A DNA stretch of 64,000 bases. It comes from Bradyrhizobium sp. AT1. GTDB taxonomy: Bacteria; Pseudomonadota; Alphaproteobacteria; Rhizobiales; Xanthobacteraceae. The stretch lies in contig NZ_JXDL01000001.1 of NCBI RefSeq assembly GCF_001590795.1, forward strand, positions 2,096,421-2,160,420. Reading direction: 5' to 3'. Below are positions 36,015 through 45,231 of the stretch, in pieces. The notes beneath the pieces were generated by a model that was not told where the DNA came from, ran no database searches, and worked only from the letters and a program-made list of their open reading frames with translations. Position 1 is the stretch's first letter, and every line of letters begins with the position of its first letter. The position numbers and the translations under genes are program-made.

Positions 36015-36769
36015 ACCCCGCTGTTGCCGCTCCCTCGCTCGCCGTCCAGCGCGGCATCCTCGGCGCCGTGCTCCTGATCGCCTGCTGGGAGGGTGCCGCA
36101 CGCGGCCTGCATCTGCCGGCCTATGTGCTCCCAGCCGTCAGCGACATCCTCCTGGGCCTTTGGTCCAAGCGCGCAATCCTCATCGATGCTGCCGGCTACA
36201 CCCTGCTTGAGGCACTCGCGGGTTATGGTCTTGGCTGTCTGATCGGCATCGGCCTTGCCATCGCTATCGCGCTGGTGCCGGCGTTGCGTAGCGCAATCCT
36301 GCCGCTCGCGACCGCGATCAATTCGGTGCCTGTGGTCGGCTATTCGCCGCTGATCCTGCTCTGGTTCGGCATCGGCGTCAGCTCGAAGATCGTGATGGTG
36401 GCGATGGCCGTGAGCTTCACCATCCTGCTGTCCATGCTGGCCGGGCTGGACCGCGTCGATCGCCGCGCCGTCGATCTCATGAAGAGTTTTGGCGCCAGCC
36501 GTTTTGGCGTGCTGTGGCGCCTGCGGCTGCCGACCGCCCTGCCGCTGCTGCTCTCCGGCATGCGCGTCTCCACGGTGCGCAGCGTGATCGTGGCGATCGT
36601 CACAGAAATGCTGGGCGCACAAGGCGGGCTCGGCTGGGTGATCTATCAGGCCGTGCTCCAGATCGACTTCGTCCAGGTCTGGTCGGCCATCTTTGTCGCC
36701 TCCGCGGCGAGCCTCGCCTTCTTCGGCCTGATCGGTTTCCTCGAACGAAGAATCCTGTTCTGGACATGA
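36011..36769 (+). CDS. NitT/TauT-type ABC importer permease, second copy
   Basis: Membrane protein of 252 residues, paralogous to the preceding permease, with the coupling-loop segment KSFGASRFGVLWRLRLPTAL. ATG 36,011 overlaps the previous stop. About six helices, no signal peptide. Likely heterodimer partner of the first permease. Confidence 0.9.
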   Translation: MNPAVAAPSLAVQRGILGAVLLIACWEGAARGLHLPAYVLPAVSDILLGLWSKRAILIDAAGYTLLEALAGYGLGCLIGIGLAIAIALVPALRSAILPLATAINSVPVVGYSPLILLWFGIGVSSKIVMVAMAVSFTILLSMLAGLDRVDRRAVDLMKSFGASRFGVLWRLRLPTALPLLLSGMRVSTVRSVIVAIVTEMLGAQGGLGWVIYQAVLQIDFVQVWSAIFVASAASLAFFGLIGFLERRILFWT

Positions 36770-36792
36770 CGCCAGGAACCACGCCAGGAACG
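36769..36792 (+). repeat. 12-base tandem duplication carrying two ribosome binding sites
   Basis: ACGCCAGGAACC and ACGCCAGGAACG follow each other directly upstream of the monooxygenase gene. Each unit holds an AGGA; the second lies at a good distance from ATG 36,798. Confidence 0.7.
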
Positions 36793-36797
36793 ACACC

Positions 36798-38102
36798 ATG
36801 AAACGACAGATGCATCTCGGCCTGTTCATCCTGGGGACCGGCAGCCATGTCGCGGGCTGGCGCTATCCCGGCGCGGTCGACAGCTTTCAGGATTTTGCTG
36901 CGATCCAGGCGATTGGCCGCACCGCCGAGCGCGGCAAATTCGACTTGATCTTCATGGGGGACAATCTCTACGCCGATGCCGCCGCTCATCCCTCCTACAC
37001 GCTGCGGCTGGAGCCGTTGACCATGCTGGCGGCGCTGTCGACCTCGACCAGCCATATCGGCCTCGGCGCCACTGTCTCCACCACCTACAGCGATCCGTTC
37101 TCGGTCGCGCGCGTGTTTGCTTCCCTTGATCACATCTCGAGGGGACGTGCTGCGTGGAACGCAGTGACGACGGCCAATCCGGCAACGGCGGCGAATTTCG
37201 GCACCACCCATCCCGACCACGCGCGCCGCTACGAAATGGCCGGCGAATTCCTCGACGTCGTCAACGGATTGTGGGACGGCTGGGCGGATGATGCGATCGT
37301 CGCCGACCGCACGAGCGGCCTCTATATCGATCCGGCAAAACTGCGCCCGATCGACCATGAAGGCGCGTTCTTCAAGGTCAAGGGCCCGCTCAACATCGGT
37401 CGCAGCCCGCAGGGCCGCCCCGTCGTGCTCCAGGCCGGCGGCTCCGAGGCCGGACAAGCGCTGGCTGCGCGTACGGCCGACATCGTGTTCTCGGTGGTGC
37501 AGGACATCGAGGAGGCCAAGGCCGGCTACGCGTCACTGAAGACACGCCTGCCCGCGTTCGGCCGCAGGCCCGAGGATGTCACCGTGCTGCCGGGCGTGAT
37601 GCCCGTTGTCGGTCGCACCGACAAGGACGCGTTCGAGAAACTCAACACGCTGCAGAGTTTCGTCAGTGGCAGCAATGCGCTCGCCATCCTGTCCGACCGC
37701 TTCGGGCGCGACATGTCGGCCTATGATCTCGATGGGCCGATTCCTGATATCGCCCCGTCCGACAACTATCACAGCTTTGCCAGCGTCATGCTCGCCAAGG
37801 GTCGCCGCGAGAACATGACGCTGCGCGATCTCTACAATCTCACGGCCGCCGCCCGCGGCCATTGGGTGCTGTGCGGCTCCGCCGAGCGCATCGCCGACAC
37901 GCTCCAGCTCTGGTTCGAGGAGCACGCCGCCGACGGCTTTAACGTCATGCCTCCTTACTTTCACGAAGGGTTTGAGGATTTCGTCGAGCTGGTGGTTCCG
38001 ATCCTCCAGGAACGTGGTCTCTTCCGCGCTGACTATGGCGGCGTAACCTTGCGCGATCATCTCGGCTTGCTGCGACCGGAGAACGCTCGCTTCTCAAGCT
38101 AA
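36798..38102 (+). CDS. FMN-dependent monooxygenase, NtaA/DszA (LLM) family
   Basis: Luciferase-fold monooxygenase of 434 residues. Family marks are MHLGLFILGTGSHVAGWRYP at the N terminus, SVARVFASLDHISRGRAAWN near residue 102 and PVVLQAGGSEAGQALAA near 214. It uses reduced FMN made by a separate reductase, probably the RutF-like protein at 26,921. Members open pyrimidine rings or oxidise chelators, sulfur heterocycles or N-alkyl groups. It ends the plus-strand operon, downstream of the importer. Confidence 0.88.
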   Translation: MKRQMHLGLFILGTGSHVAGWRYPGAVDSFQDFAAIQAIGRTAERGKFDLIFMGDNLYADAAAHPSYTLRLEPLTMLAALSTSTSHIGLGATVSTTYSDPFSVARVFASLDHISRGRAAWNAVTTANPATAANFGTTHPDHARRYEMAGEFLDVVNGLWDGWADDAIVADRTSGLYIDPAKLRPIDHEGAFFKVKGPLNIGRSPQGRPVVLQAGGSEAGQALAARTADIVFSVVQDIEEAKAGYASLKTRLPAFGRRPEDVTVLPGVMPVVGRTDKDAFEKLNTLQSFVSGSNALAILSDRFGRDMSAYDLDGPIPDIAPSDNYHSFASVMLAKGRRENMTLRDLYNLTAAARGHWVLCGSAERIADTLQLWFEEHAADGFNVMPPYFHEGFEDFVELVVPILQERGLFRADYGGVTLRDHLGLLRPENARFSS

Positions 38103-38202
38103 GCGCCGTCTTTCGCAGCCATGAGACACCGCCCGCAACTTGTTCGCGGCGTTGTCAGTTGCACACGAAGCATGGTGAAACCGATGCCTCACCCGCAACA
38201 AC

Positions 38203-38964
38203 TCAAAACTGAACCCCTCGCGTGAGGGCGCCGTCCACAACGAGGTTGGTTCCCGTGATGAAACTAGCGGCGCGGCTGGCGAGGAAGACCGCTGCGTTGG
38301 CCATTTCCTGCGGCGTCCCCATCCGCCCCGTTGGGTTGAGCGCCAGCGCGGTCTTGTAGAGCTCGGGGTTGTTGTCCTTGATCATGTCCCAGACGCCGCC
38401 GTCGAAATAGGTGTTGCCTGGCGAGACCGAATTGGCGCGGATGCCCTTTGCGGCGAGCTGATTGGCGAGGCCTTGCGTGTAGTGGATGATCGCCGCCTTG
38501 AAGGTGCCGTAGGGACCGGCGGCGAAATCGACCTCGCGCCCCGAGACGCTCGATATGGTCACGATCGCGCCGGCAGCGCTCTTCTCAAGATAAGGCATGG
38601 CCGCATTCACCAGCCGGACCGTGCCCATCATGTCGGTCGCGAATTCCTTCTCCCAGCTTTCGTCATCCTGTCCGATCGCAAGCGCGCTAACATTGGCGAC
38701 GACGACGTCGATGCCGCCGAGCTTTGCCGCCATGTCTTCGACCCAGGCCTTCAATACGGCCGCATTGGCGACGTCGACCGCGCCGCCGAAGGCTCCAACG
38801 CCCTTGGCCTTGAGCGCGGCGACCGTGCTCTCGACCTCGGCGAGGTTGCGGGCGCACACACCGACATTGGCGCCTTCGGCGGCAAATGTCTCGGCGATGG
38901 CCCGGCCGATTCCCTTGGTGCTGCCGGTAACAAGAACCTTGGCATCCTTGAGTCCCAGATCCAT
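38203..38964 (-). CDS. SDR-family oxidoreductase (FabG-like)
   Basis: Dehydrogenase of about 254 residues with the cofactor motif TGSTKGIGRAIAETF, a catalytic Ser in TISSVSG and the YGTFK (YxxxK) pair. ATG 38,964 fits the family start; in-frame sequence further upstream is not family-like. It is the last gene of the amide operon, 19 bases after the nitrilase stop. Its role next to nitrilase and formamidase is not clear. Confidence 0.88.
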   Translation of the reverse strand: MDLGLKDAKVLVTGSTKGIGRAIAETFAAEGANVGVCARNLAEVESTVAALKAKGVGAFGGAVDVANAAVLKAWVEDMAAKLGGIDVVVANVSALAIGQDDESWEKEFATDMMGTVRLVNAAMPYLEKSAAGAIVTISSVSGREVDFAAGPYGTFKAAIIHYTQGLANQLAAKGIRANSVSPGNTYFDGGVWDMIKDNNPELYKTALALNPTGRMGTPQEMANAAVFLASRAASFITGTNLVVDGALTRGVQF

Positions 38965-38983
38965 GTTCAGATTCCTTTTTGGT

Positions 38984-40723
38984 TCAGTAATTGTTCGCGA
39001 CGGCCTTGACCAATCCGCGATAGCTGTGCGGCATGCGCATCGAGACCAGATCCTTTCGGCGCACGACATTGGTCGGATAGACGCTGTCGAGATTGGTGGT
39101 GTCGACCAAAGCGGTTGCAAGGCCCGTGCCGCCGGCCGCAATCGCCTCACGCCGCGGAAACGCGAACGTATCAGGGCCGAACACGCCGCTCAGCCCGGGA
39201 TAGAAGCGTTCGGGATCGGCGACATTGGCGAAGGCGACAAACAAGTTGTTCTCGCCGGCGCGAACGCGCAGATGATGCCAGTGATGCGGATCCGGCCCTG
39301 TGGGAATCGGCTTCGGCTGCTCGACTTCCGTGCCGGCATGCGCCGAGCTGAAGCGGCCCTTGATCGCGGCAGGACAGGCGATGAGATCGCAGCCGCGCAG
39401 CGCCAGCACCCGGCCCGCCTCGGGAAACGAGGCATCGTGTCCGATCAACAGCCCGATTCGGCCGATCGGCGTGTCGACGACGGTCCAGCCCTCTCCGGGC
39501 GTCGCCCAGCTTCGCTCGCCGGCGGTAAGATGCGTCTTGCGATAGACCGAGATGTCCCCATCCGGAGCAACCAGGCAGGCGCTGTTGTAGAGCGTGCCGC
39601 CGGCGCGCTCCGCAAGGCCGCAGACGAGATAGAGACCGAGCTCCGCGGCGAGCTCCTCAAGACGATCGGTCACTGGACCGGGTATCGGCTGCGCCGACGT
39701 CGCGGGATCGCCGAGACCGGTGACCGCAAGCTCCGGAAACACGACGAGATCCGCACCCTCCGCGCTGGCCTTACGCGCGAGTGCCGCGATCTCCTCGAAA
39801 TTCTGGTCGATGTCGTCGCGAGGCGCAAATTGCGCGACGCTGACGCGTGACGTCTTGCCGGGCGGCCACGGCTCATGGCCGTAGAGACCGAAGAAGTCAC
39901 GCGGATTCCAGCTGAACGTGTCGGTCAGAAGCTCCGGATAGAGCTCCGGCCGGCGCTGCGAGAAAACGGCCTCGCCAAGCACGCGGCGGGCACGCGCGGC
40001 GTCGAGGTCGATCTCCGACAGCAGCACGCCGTCGCCCTTGTCGAGCACGGCGATCACCTGCCCGTCCGGCGCGATCACGCAGCTGCCGCCGCTGAACTGC
40101 ACGGTCCGCTCCAGCCCCCACCGATTGCTCTCGATGACATAACAACCGTTCTCGAACGCGCGGCTGATCCAATAAGGCGCCGGCGTGCGCTCCGCCAGCC
40201 AGTTCGAAATGTGGCAAATGACGTCGGCGCCGCCGAGCGCCATCAGCCGCGCGGTCTCCACGAAATGGATGTCCATGCAGATCAGCAGCGCGATCCGCCC
40301 GATCGGCGTGTCGAACACCTGATTGTGCAGATCGCCCGCCGCCGCCCATTTCGGCTCGGAGATGTAGGGATGCGTCTTGCGGTGGCGGCCGACGATGCCG
40401 TCGGGCCCGATCAAAACGGCCGAATTGAAGTAGATGCCGTCCTGGTCGACCTCAGGCATGCCGACAACGATATAGCAGTCGTGCCTGGCCGCCAGCGCCG
40501 CAAAGCGGTCCGTGGTCGGCCCCGGAATCGCCTCGACGAAGGGGGCGACCTCGGCACGGTCGAACCAGCAATAGCCGGTCGTGCCCATCTCCGGCGTGAC
40601 GATCAGCTTTGCACCGGCCTCCGCCGCCTGCCCGCAAAGCTCAAGCAGGCGCGCGACGTTGCGCTCCTTCTCGAACATGACAGGCTCAAACTGGACGGCG
40701 GCGACTTTATGCTTGGTGGACAT
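38984..40723 (-). CDS. Tandem two-domain nitrilase-superfamily amidohydrolase
   Basis: Protein of 579 residues made of two carbon-nitrogen-hydrolase domains (about 5-275 and 293-575). The first has the full catalytic set: Glu45 (TPEMG), Lys116 (RHRKTHPY) and Cys149 (LLICMD). The second keeps Glu331 (FPELA) and Lys396 (YRKTHLT), but the nucleophile position is Gly428 (LLIGHDASFPE). The C-terminal domain is therefore probably inactive and structural or regulatory. The active half should hydrolyse an amide or nitrile. Stand-alone nitrilases are half this length. Confidence 0.87.
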   Translation of the reverse strand: MSTKHKVAAVQFEPVMFEKERNVARLLELCGQAAEAGAKLIVTPEMGTTGYCWFDRAEVAPFVEAIPGPTTDRFAALAARHDCYIVVGMPEVDQDGIYFNSAVLIGPDGIVGRHRKTHPYISEPKWAAAGDLHNQVFDTPIGRIALLICMDIHFVETARLMALGGADVICHISNWLAERTPAPYWISRAFENGCYVIESNRWGLERTVQFSGGSCVIAPDGQVIAVLDKGDGVLLSEIDLDAARARRVLGEAVFSQRRPELYPELLTDTFSWNPRDFFGLYGHEPWPPGKTSRVSVAQFAPRDDIDQNFEEIAALARKASAEGADLVVFPELAVTGLGDPATSAQPIPGPVTDRLEELAAELGLYLVCGLAERAGGTLYNSACLVAPDGDISVYRKTHLTAGERSWATPGEGWTVVDTPIGRIGLLIGHDASFPEAGRVLALRGCDLIACPAAIKGRFSSAHAGTEVEQPKPIPTGPDPHHWHHLRVRAGENNLFVAFANVADPERFYPGLSGVFGPDTFAFPRREAIAAGGTGLATALVDTTNLDSVYPTNVVRRKDLVSMRMPHSYRGLVKAVANNY

Positions 40724-40736
40724 GATCCGGCCGACC

Positions 40737-41726
40737 TCAAACGAGATAAGATTTCTTGATCGAGGCGCCGAGCGTATATTTGGGATCGACCATGTTGCCG
40801 AGGCGGATGCGGCCGGCCTGGGTCAACAGCATGTAGGCGTCGATCTCGTCAAAGCCGTAGTTGGCCGCCATCCAGCGGCACAGCTCGCGATAGGCAATGC
40901 GGGCCGCATCCTCCATCGGCCGCGCCGAGCCGATAGTCATGATGAAATCCCTGGTTTCGAGCCGCGGCCAGGCGATGGTCCAGTTCTTGATGAGGTCGAT
41001 CTGCACGGTCGTCACGGTCGGATGCTCAATGGCGACGCCGCAGAGCTCGCCGTCGCCTTGCGCGGCGTGGCAATCACCGAGATAGAGCAGCGCGCCCTTG
41101 GTGTTGACCGGAAGGTAGATGACGGCCCCGACGCCGACATCCGGCAGGTCCATGTTGCCGCCGTAATAGTCCGGAACCAGCGAGGAAATCGCCTCGATCT
41201 CGGGCGACGTGCCGATGGTTCCGATGAAAGGCTCATAGGGCAGCGTGATCTTGTCGTTCCATTTCGTGCCGGTTTTCGCATCGATCTCGAGCTTCTTGAC
41301 GCGCTCCGGCAGTGCCGGATTGAGCAGCGCCGTATTGCCCGTGCTGACCAAGCCGCCGAAGTCAGGCATGATGACTGTCGTGCCCCGCGGCTGCGGCCCG
41401 CGCGGCACGATGCTCTCAATATAGACCGCGAGCGCATCGCCCTTCTCGGCGCCGTTGACATGGATCGGCCCATTCTGCGGGTTGAGGAACGGGAAGTTGA
41501 GGATCTTCGACGGGCTGTCCGTTTCCTTCTTGATGGCGCCCTCGAACGCGTCGTGCGTCTCGGCGGCGACGACCGCACCGGGATCGACGGTCAGCACCGG
41601 CCCTACATAAGGACCGTAGACGTAGTGGTACTTGCCCTGCTCGGCCTCCGTGATCGTGTATTGCTTGCCACGCTCGCCCTTGGCGACGCCTTTGCGCGCC
41701 ATGATGGAATCGTTCTGCCAGGCCAT
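40737..41726 (-). CDS. fmdA: Acetamidase/formamidase family protein
   Basis: Formamidase-type amidohydrolase of about 330 residues. Family marks: HVNGAEKGDALAVYIESI in the N-terminal half and GDCHAAQGDGELCGVAIE in the C-terminal half. It hydrolyses formamide or short amides to ammonia and the acid. ATG 41,726 fits the family start; 31 bases separate it from the UrtE-like ATPase. Its place downstream of an amide importer and of amiC/amiR strongly supports a short-amide substrate. It is shorter than some FmdA proteins of about 400 residues, so the substrate may differ. Confidence 0.8.
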   Translation of the reverse strand: MAWQNDSIMARKGVAKGERGKQYTITEAEQGKYHYVYGPYVGPVLTVDPGAVVAAETHDAFEGAIKKETDSPSKILNFPFLNPQNGPIHVNGAEKGDALAVYIESIVPRGPQPRGTTVIMPDFGGLVSTGNTALLNPALPERVKKLEIDAKTGTKWNDKITLPYEPFIGTIGTSPEIEAISSLVPDYYGGNMDLPDVGVGAVIYLPVNTKGALLYLGDCHAAQGDGELCGVAIEHPTVTTVQIDLIKNWTIAWPRLETRDFIMTIGSARPMEDAARIAYRELCRWMAANYGFDEIDAYMLLTQAGRIRLGNMVDPKYTLGASIKKSYLV

Positions 41727-41757
41727 TGCTGTTCTCCTTGGTTGGGCGTCTTTTCTT

Positions 41758-42486
41758 TCAAACTGCCAGATGGCGGCGCATCTCCGCCTCGTCATCGAGG
41801 GCGGATCGACCGAGACTTGCAACGATACGACCCTTGTCCATGACATAGCAGCGCTGCGCCATGGCGCGGATCATGTCGAGATTCTGTTCGACCAGGATAA
41901 TGGTCACGCCGGTCCTGCGGTTGAGCTCGACCATGTTGCGCGCGATGTCTTGGACGATGTTGGGTTGGATGCCCTCCGAGGGCTCGTCGAGCAGAATCAG
42001 ATTGGGATCGGCAATCAGCACCCGTCCGATCGCGAGCTGCTGCTGCTGGCCGCCGGACATGGTGCCGGCACGCTGGTGCCAGCGCTCTTCGAGGATCGGG
42101 AAGGCCTCGACGATCTTGCGCCGCCCCGCCTCGGGAATGCGGCCACCCTTGATCGCGGCGCCGACAGCGACGTTCTCGCCGACGGTGAGGCGCGGAAACA
42201 CGTCGCGCCCCTGCGGCACATAGCCCATGCCGAGGCGCGCCCGCTTGTGCGCCGGCAGTGTCTCCACCGCCTCGCCGCGATAGACGATCGAGCCGCTCAT
42301 CGCCGGTACGAGGCCGATCAGGCTCTTCATCAGCGTCGATTTGCCGACGCCGTTGCGTCCGATCACGGCGACGATCTCGCCTTCCCGCACCTCGATCTCG
42401 AGGCCTTGCAGCACCGGCTTGCCGCCATAGCCGGCGCGAAGGCCCAGCGTCGAGAGGATCACTTCCTTGCGCGGCATATCAAGCAT
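41758..42486 (-). CDS. UrtE-like ABC importer ATP-binding protein (amide/urea system 1)
   Basis: ATPase of about 242 residues. Walker A GRNGVGKSTLMKSLIG, signature MSGGQQQQL and Walker B LILLDEPSEGIQPNIV are present; the last segment is typical of UrtE. ATG 42,486 overlaps the stop of the preceding ATPase by eight bases; ATG 42,477 is a second option. Part of an importer with the order binding protein, permease, permease, ATPase, ATPase. Confidence 0.9.
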   Translation of the reverse strand: MLDMPRKEVILSTLGLRAGYGGKPVLQGLEIEVREGEIVAVIGRNGVGKSTLMKSLIGLVPAMSGSIVYRGEAVETLPAHKRARLGMGYVPQGRDVFPRLTVGENVAVGAAIKGGRIPEAGRRKIVEAFPILEERWHQRAGTMSGGQQQQLAIGRVLIADPNLILLDEPSEGIQPNIVQDIARNMVELNRRTGVTIILVEQNLDMIRAMAQRCYVMDKGRIVASLGRSALDDEAEMRRHLAV

Positions 42487-43195
42487 GGGCCTGCCCCAGA
42501 TAGATCGCCGCCACGCGCTCATCGGCCACGATCTCGTCGATCGAGCCTTGCGCAAACACCTGACCGAGATGCAGCACCGTGACGCGCTGAGCGACCTGAC
42601 GCACGAACGCCATGTCGTGCTCGATCGCCAGCACAGTCATGCCGCCGGCATTGAGCCGTTGCACCATCTCGCCGGTCATGTGAGTTTCCTCCGGTGACAT
42701 GCCGGCAGTCGGCTCGTCCAGCAGCAGGAGGCGCGGCTTCAGGCTGATCGCCATGCCGATCTCCAGCCATTGCTTTTGGCCGTGGCTGAGATTGCCCGCC
42801 GTCTGCGCCTGCTCAGCTTCGAGCCCGAGAAAACCGAGCTGCCGGTCGATCTCGGCATCAAGCTCGGCGCCGCGATGCCGGCTCTGCAAGGCGATCTCGA
42901 GGTTCTGGCGCACGGACAGGCCCTTGAAGACGCCCGGCACCTGGAACTTGACGGACAGGCCACGATGAATTCGCGCAAAGGATTTCAGCGCCGTGATGTT
43001 CTCACCCGCGAAAACGATCTCGCCACTGCCCGGATGATGCTCGCCCAGGATCAGCCGGAACAACGTGCTCTTGCCCGCACCATTCGGACCGATCAGGCAA
43101 TGGATCTCGCCTGGCTCCAATGTGAGGTTCACGGCGTTGGTGACGTGAAGGCCGCCAAAATGCTTGTTGAGATCGCGCAGCTCCAGCAGTGACAT
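42479..43195 (-). CDS. UrtD-like ABC importer ATP-binding protein (amide/urea system 1)
   Basis: ATPase of 238 residues. Walker A GPNGAGKSTLFRLILG, Walker B LLLLDEPTAGMSPEET and a signature reading LSHGQKQWLEIG, the variant found in UrtD proteins. ATG 43,195 overlaps the UrtC-like stop (ATGA), which fixes the start. Confidence 0.91.
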   Translation of the reverse strand: MSLLELRDLNKHFGGLHVTNAVNLTLEPGEIHCLIGPNGAGKSTLFRLILGEHHPGSGEIVFAGENITALKSFARIHRGLSVKFQVPGVFKGLSVRQNLEIALQSRHRGAELDAEIDRQLGFLGLEAEQAQTAGNLSHGQKQWLEIGMAISLKPRLLLLDEPTAGMSPEETHMTGEMVQRLNAGGMTVLAIEHDMAFVRQVAQRVTVLHLGQVFAQGSIDEIVADERVAAIYLGQAHA

Positions 43196-44259
43196 CAGCC
43201 GGCCCTCTGCGTGAAGCGGGCCGCCAGGCGACCGATCCAGTTCATCGCCCCGAGCACAAGACCGTTCGGCGCGATCAGGACCGTGAGCACGAGCAGCACG
43301 CCCATGAAGACCAGCGCGTACTGGCTGCCGTAGATCGTCAGCGCCTGGAAGGCGGCGAGCACCACCAGCGTGCCGACCACCGTCGAGGTCAGATCGCTGC
43401 GGCCGCCAACTGCGACCCAGATGAGCGGCAGCGCCGCCGCCGTCATGCCCATGCTCGATGGCGTGATGTACTGCCCCCACGCGGTGTAGAGCACGCCGGA
43501 GAGTCCCGCGAGCGCGGCGCCGACGACGAACGTTATGAGCTGGTATCTGCGGATGTCGTAGCCGAGCATCTCCGCCCTCTCCGGGTTCTCGCGGATCGCA
43601 ACGATGACGTTGCCGAACGACGAGTTCATCAGGATGCGCAGCGCGAGATAGACGAAGACCAGAAGGCCCAGCACGAAATAGTAGAGCCCGACATCGGCGA
43701 ACAGCACGATCGGTTCGCCCGGCCAGGGGATAGTGAGCGGCGGCATCGCGCTCATCCCGTTGAAGCCGTTCAGCCGTGCAGTGCCGATGTGCCATTCCGG
43801 CCCTGCGGTTTGCGCCATGAAGCGCTCCAGCATCAGGGTCACGGCAAGCGTGACGATGCCGAGGAAGACGCCCGCTATGCGGCCGAAGAACATGAAATAG
43901 CCGAGCAACACCGCAAACAACGCGGCGATCGCCACCGCAATCACCAGCGCCAGCAGCGTAAAGCCGTAGCCCGAGCCGAAATTGAGAGTGAGGACGCCGT
44001 AGCCGTAGCCGGCGATCCCGAAGAACGCCGTTTGCCCGAAGGAGAGTGAGCCGCCATACCCCCAGATCACGCAAAGACTGAGCGCGATGAAGACCCAGAC
44101 GAGAAAATACACGGTGTTGCCGACAGTGTAACCGTCGCTGAACAGCGGATAGGCCAACGCGACCGCGAGCACGAACGCAAACAGGCTCCAGAATCCGGGA
44201 CCGCGACCGACGGTCTGCGGGCCTTCAAGACGGCGAAACAGCGAGAACAATCCAGTCAC
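43195..44259 (-). CDS. UrtC-like ABC importer permease (amide/urea system 1)
   Basis: Membrane protein of 354 residues with about ten helices and the LivM/UrtC hallmark GYGGSLSFGQTAFFGIAGYG near residue 68. A coupling-loop segment VAIRENPERAEMLGYD lies near 222. It forms the channel with the UrtB-like subunit; a 15-base gap separates the two genes. Confidence 0.9.
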   Translation of the reverse strand: MTGLFSLFRRLEGPQTVGRGPGFWSLFAFVLAVALAYPLFSDGYTVGNTVYFLVWVFIALSLCVIWGYGGSLSFGQTAFFGIAGYGYGVLTLNFGSGYGFTLLALVIAVAIAALFAVLLGYFMFFGRIAGVFLGIVTLAVTLMLERFMAQTAGPEWHIGTARLNGFNGMSAMPPLTIPWPGEPIVLFADVGLYYFVLGLLVFVYLALRILMNSSFGNVIVAIRENPERAEMLGYDIRRYQLITFVVGAALAGLSGVLYTAWGQYITPSSMGMTAAALPLIWVAVGGRSDLTSTVVGTLVVLAAFQALTIYGSQYALVFMGVLLVLTVLIAPNGLVLGAMNWIGRLAARFTQRAG

Positions 44260-44274
44260 GACGCCATCACTCCG

Positions 44275-45147
44275 TCAGGTACGCTCGCGCAGCACGAAAC
44301 CGGAGATGCCTTTCGGCAGAACCCGGACCACGATGATGACTGCGACCAGCAGGCCGATCTGGCCGAACAATTGCCCCTGCCAGGATGTCATCACGGATTT
44401 CACCACGGCAAGCACGCCGCCCGCCGGCGCCGTGCCGAGGAAGACGTCCGCGCCGCCGATCACGACCGTGACGAAAGCCTCCATGATGAAAGTCGCCCCC
44501 ATGGTCGGCACCAGCGTCATAGTCGGCGCGTAGAGTCCGCCGGCGAGGCCAGCGAGCCCTGCTCCGCAGGCAAAGGTGAGGCTGTAGATCAGGCGCGTGT
44601 CGACACCGAGCGCCGCCGCCATGTGCGGCACCTGGATGGTGGCCCGCGCCAGCACGCCGAAGCGCGTCCAGTTAAATAGCGCGTAGAGCGCGGCGAGTAC
44701 GCCGAGCGCCGCGCAGAACAGCACGAGGCGGTAGATCGAATAGGAGTAGTCGCCAACCTGAAAACTGCCGAACGGGGTGCCGACACCAGCCATGGTCGAG
44801 CCGACCATGATCAGCGTGCCCTGCGTCGCGATCAAGCTGAGTCCCCAGGTCGCGACGATCGTGTCAAGCGGACGGTCGTAGAGATGGCGGATCACCGCAA
44901 GCTCGACCAGGACCCCGACCAACGCCGATACGACAGTGCCCGCCAGGATACCCAGCGGCAGCGGCAGGCCGGCATGCACGGCCGCCGCGGTAACATAGGC
45001 TCCGCACATGATGAACTCACCATGCGCAAGATTGATCACGCCCATCATGCCGAAGATCACTGCGAGCCCGCAGGCCGACAGCACCAGAAACGCAAAGGCG
45101 TCGCCGAATTGATAGAGCGCCGAAAAGACGTGGGTCGCGATGTCCAT
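44275..45147 (-). CDS. UrtB-like ABC importer permease (amide/urea system 1)
   Basis: Membrane protein of 290 residues with about eight helices and the LivH/UrtB hallmark GVINLAHGEFIMCGAY near residue 36. A coupling-loop segment LARATIQVPHMAAALGVD lies near 170. A long hairpin separates it from the upstream binding-protein gene. Confidence 0.9.
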   Translation of the reverse strand: MDIATHVFSALYQFGDAFAFLVLSACGLAVIFGMMGVINLAHGEFIMCGAYVTAAAVHAGLPLPLGILAGTVVSALVGVLVELAVIRHLYDRPLDTIVATWGLSLIATQGTLIMVGSTMAGVGTPFGSFQVGDYSYSIYRLVLFCAALGVLAALYALFNWTRFGVLARATIQVPHMAAALGVDTRLIYSLTFACGAGLAGLAGGLYAPTMTLVPTMGATFIMEAFVTVVIGGADVFLGTAPAGGVLAVVKSVMTSWQGQLFGQIGLLVAVIIVVRVLPKGISGFVLRERT

Positions 45148-45187
45148 GAACCAACCGATGTGTGGGAAGACGCGGTGAGATATCCGT

Positions 45188-45222
45188 GATCGTCCCGGCC
45201 CGCCGCGAGGGTCGGGACGATC
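45188..45222 (-). other. 14-base intercistronic stem-loop after the binding-protein gene
   Basis: GATCGTCCCGGCCC and GGGTCGGGACGATC pair over 14 positions (one G-T type wobble) around a 7-base loop. There is no T-run on the minus strand. The position, just 3' of a binding-protein gene and before its permease, is typical of stems that protect an abundant upstream mRNA. Confidence 0.7.
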
Positions 45223-45231
45223 AACCGCCGG

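Noticed and set aside
38163-38174. Half-site ACGAAGCATG resembling the MarR operator
   Set aside because: Only one arm matches; it lies between convergent genes with no promoter to control.
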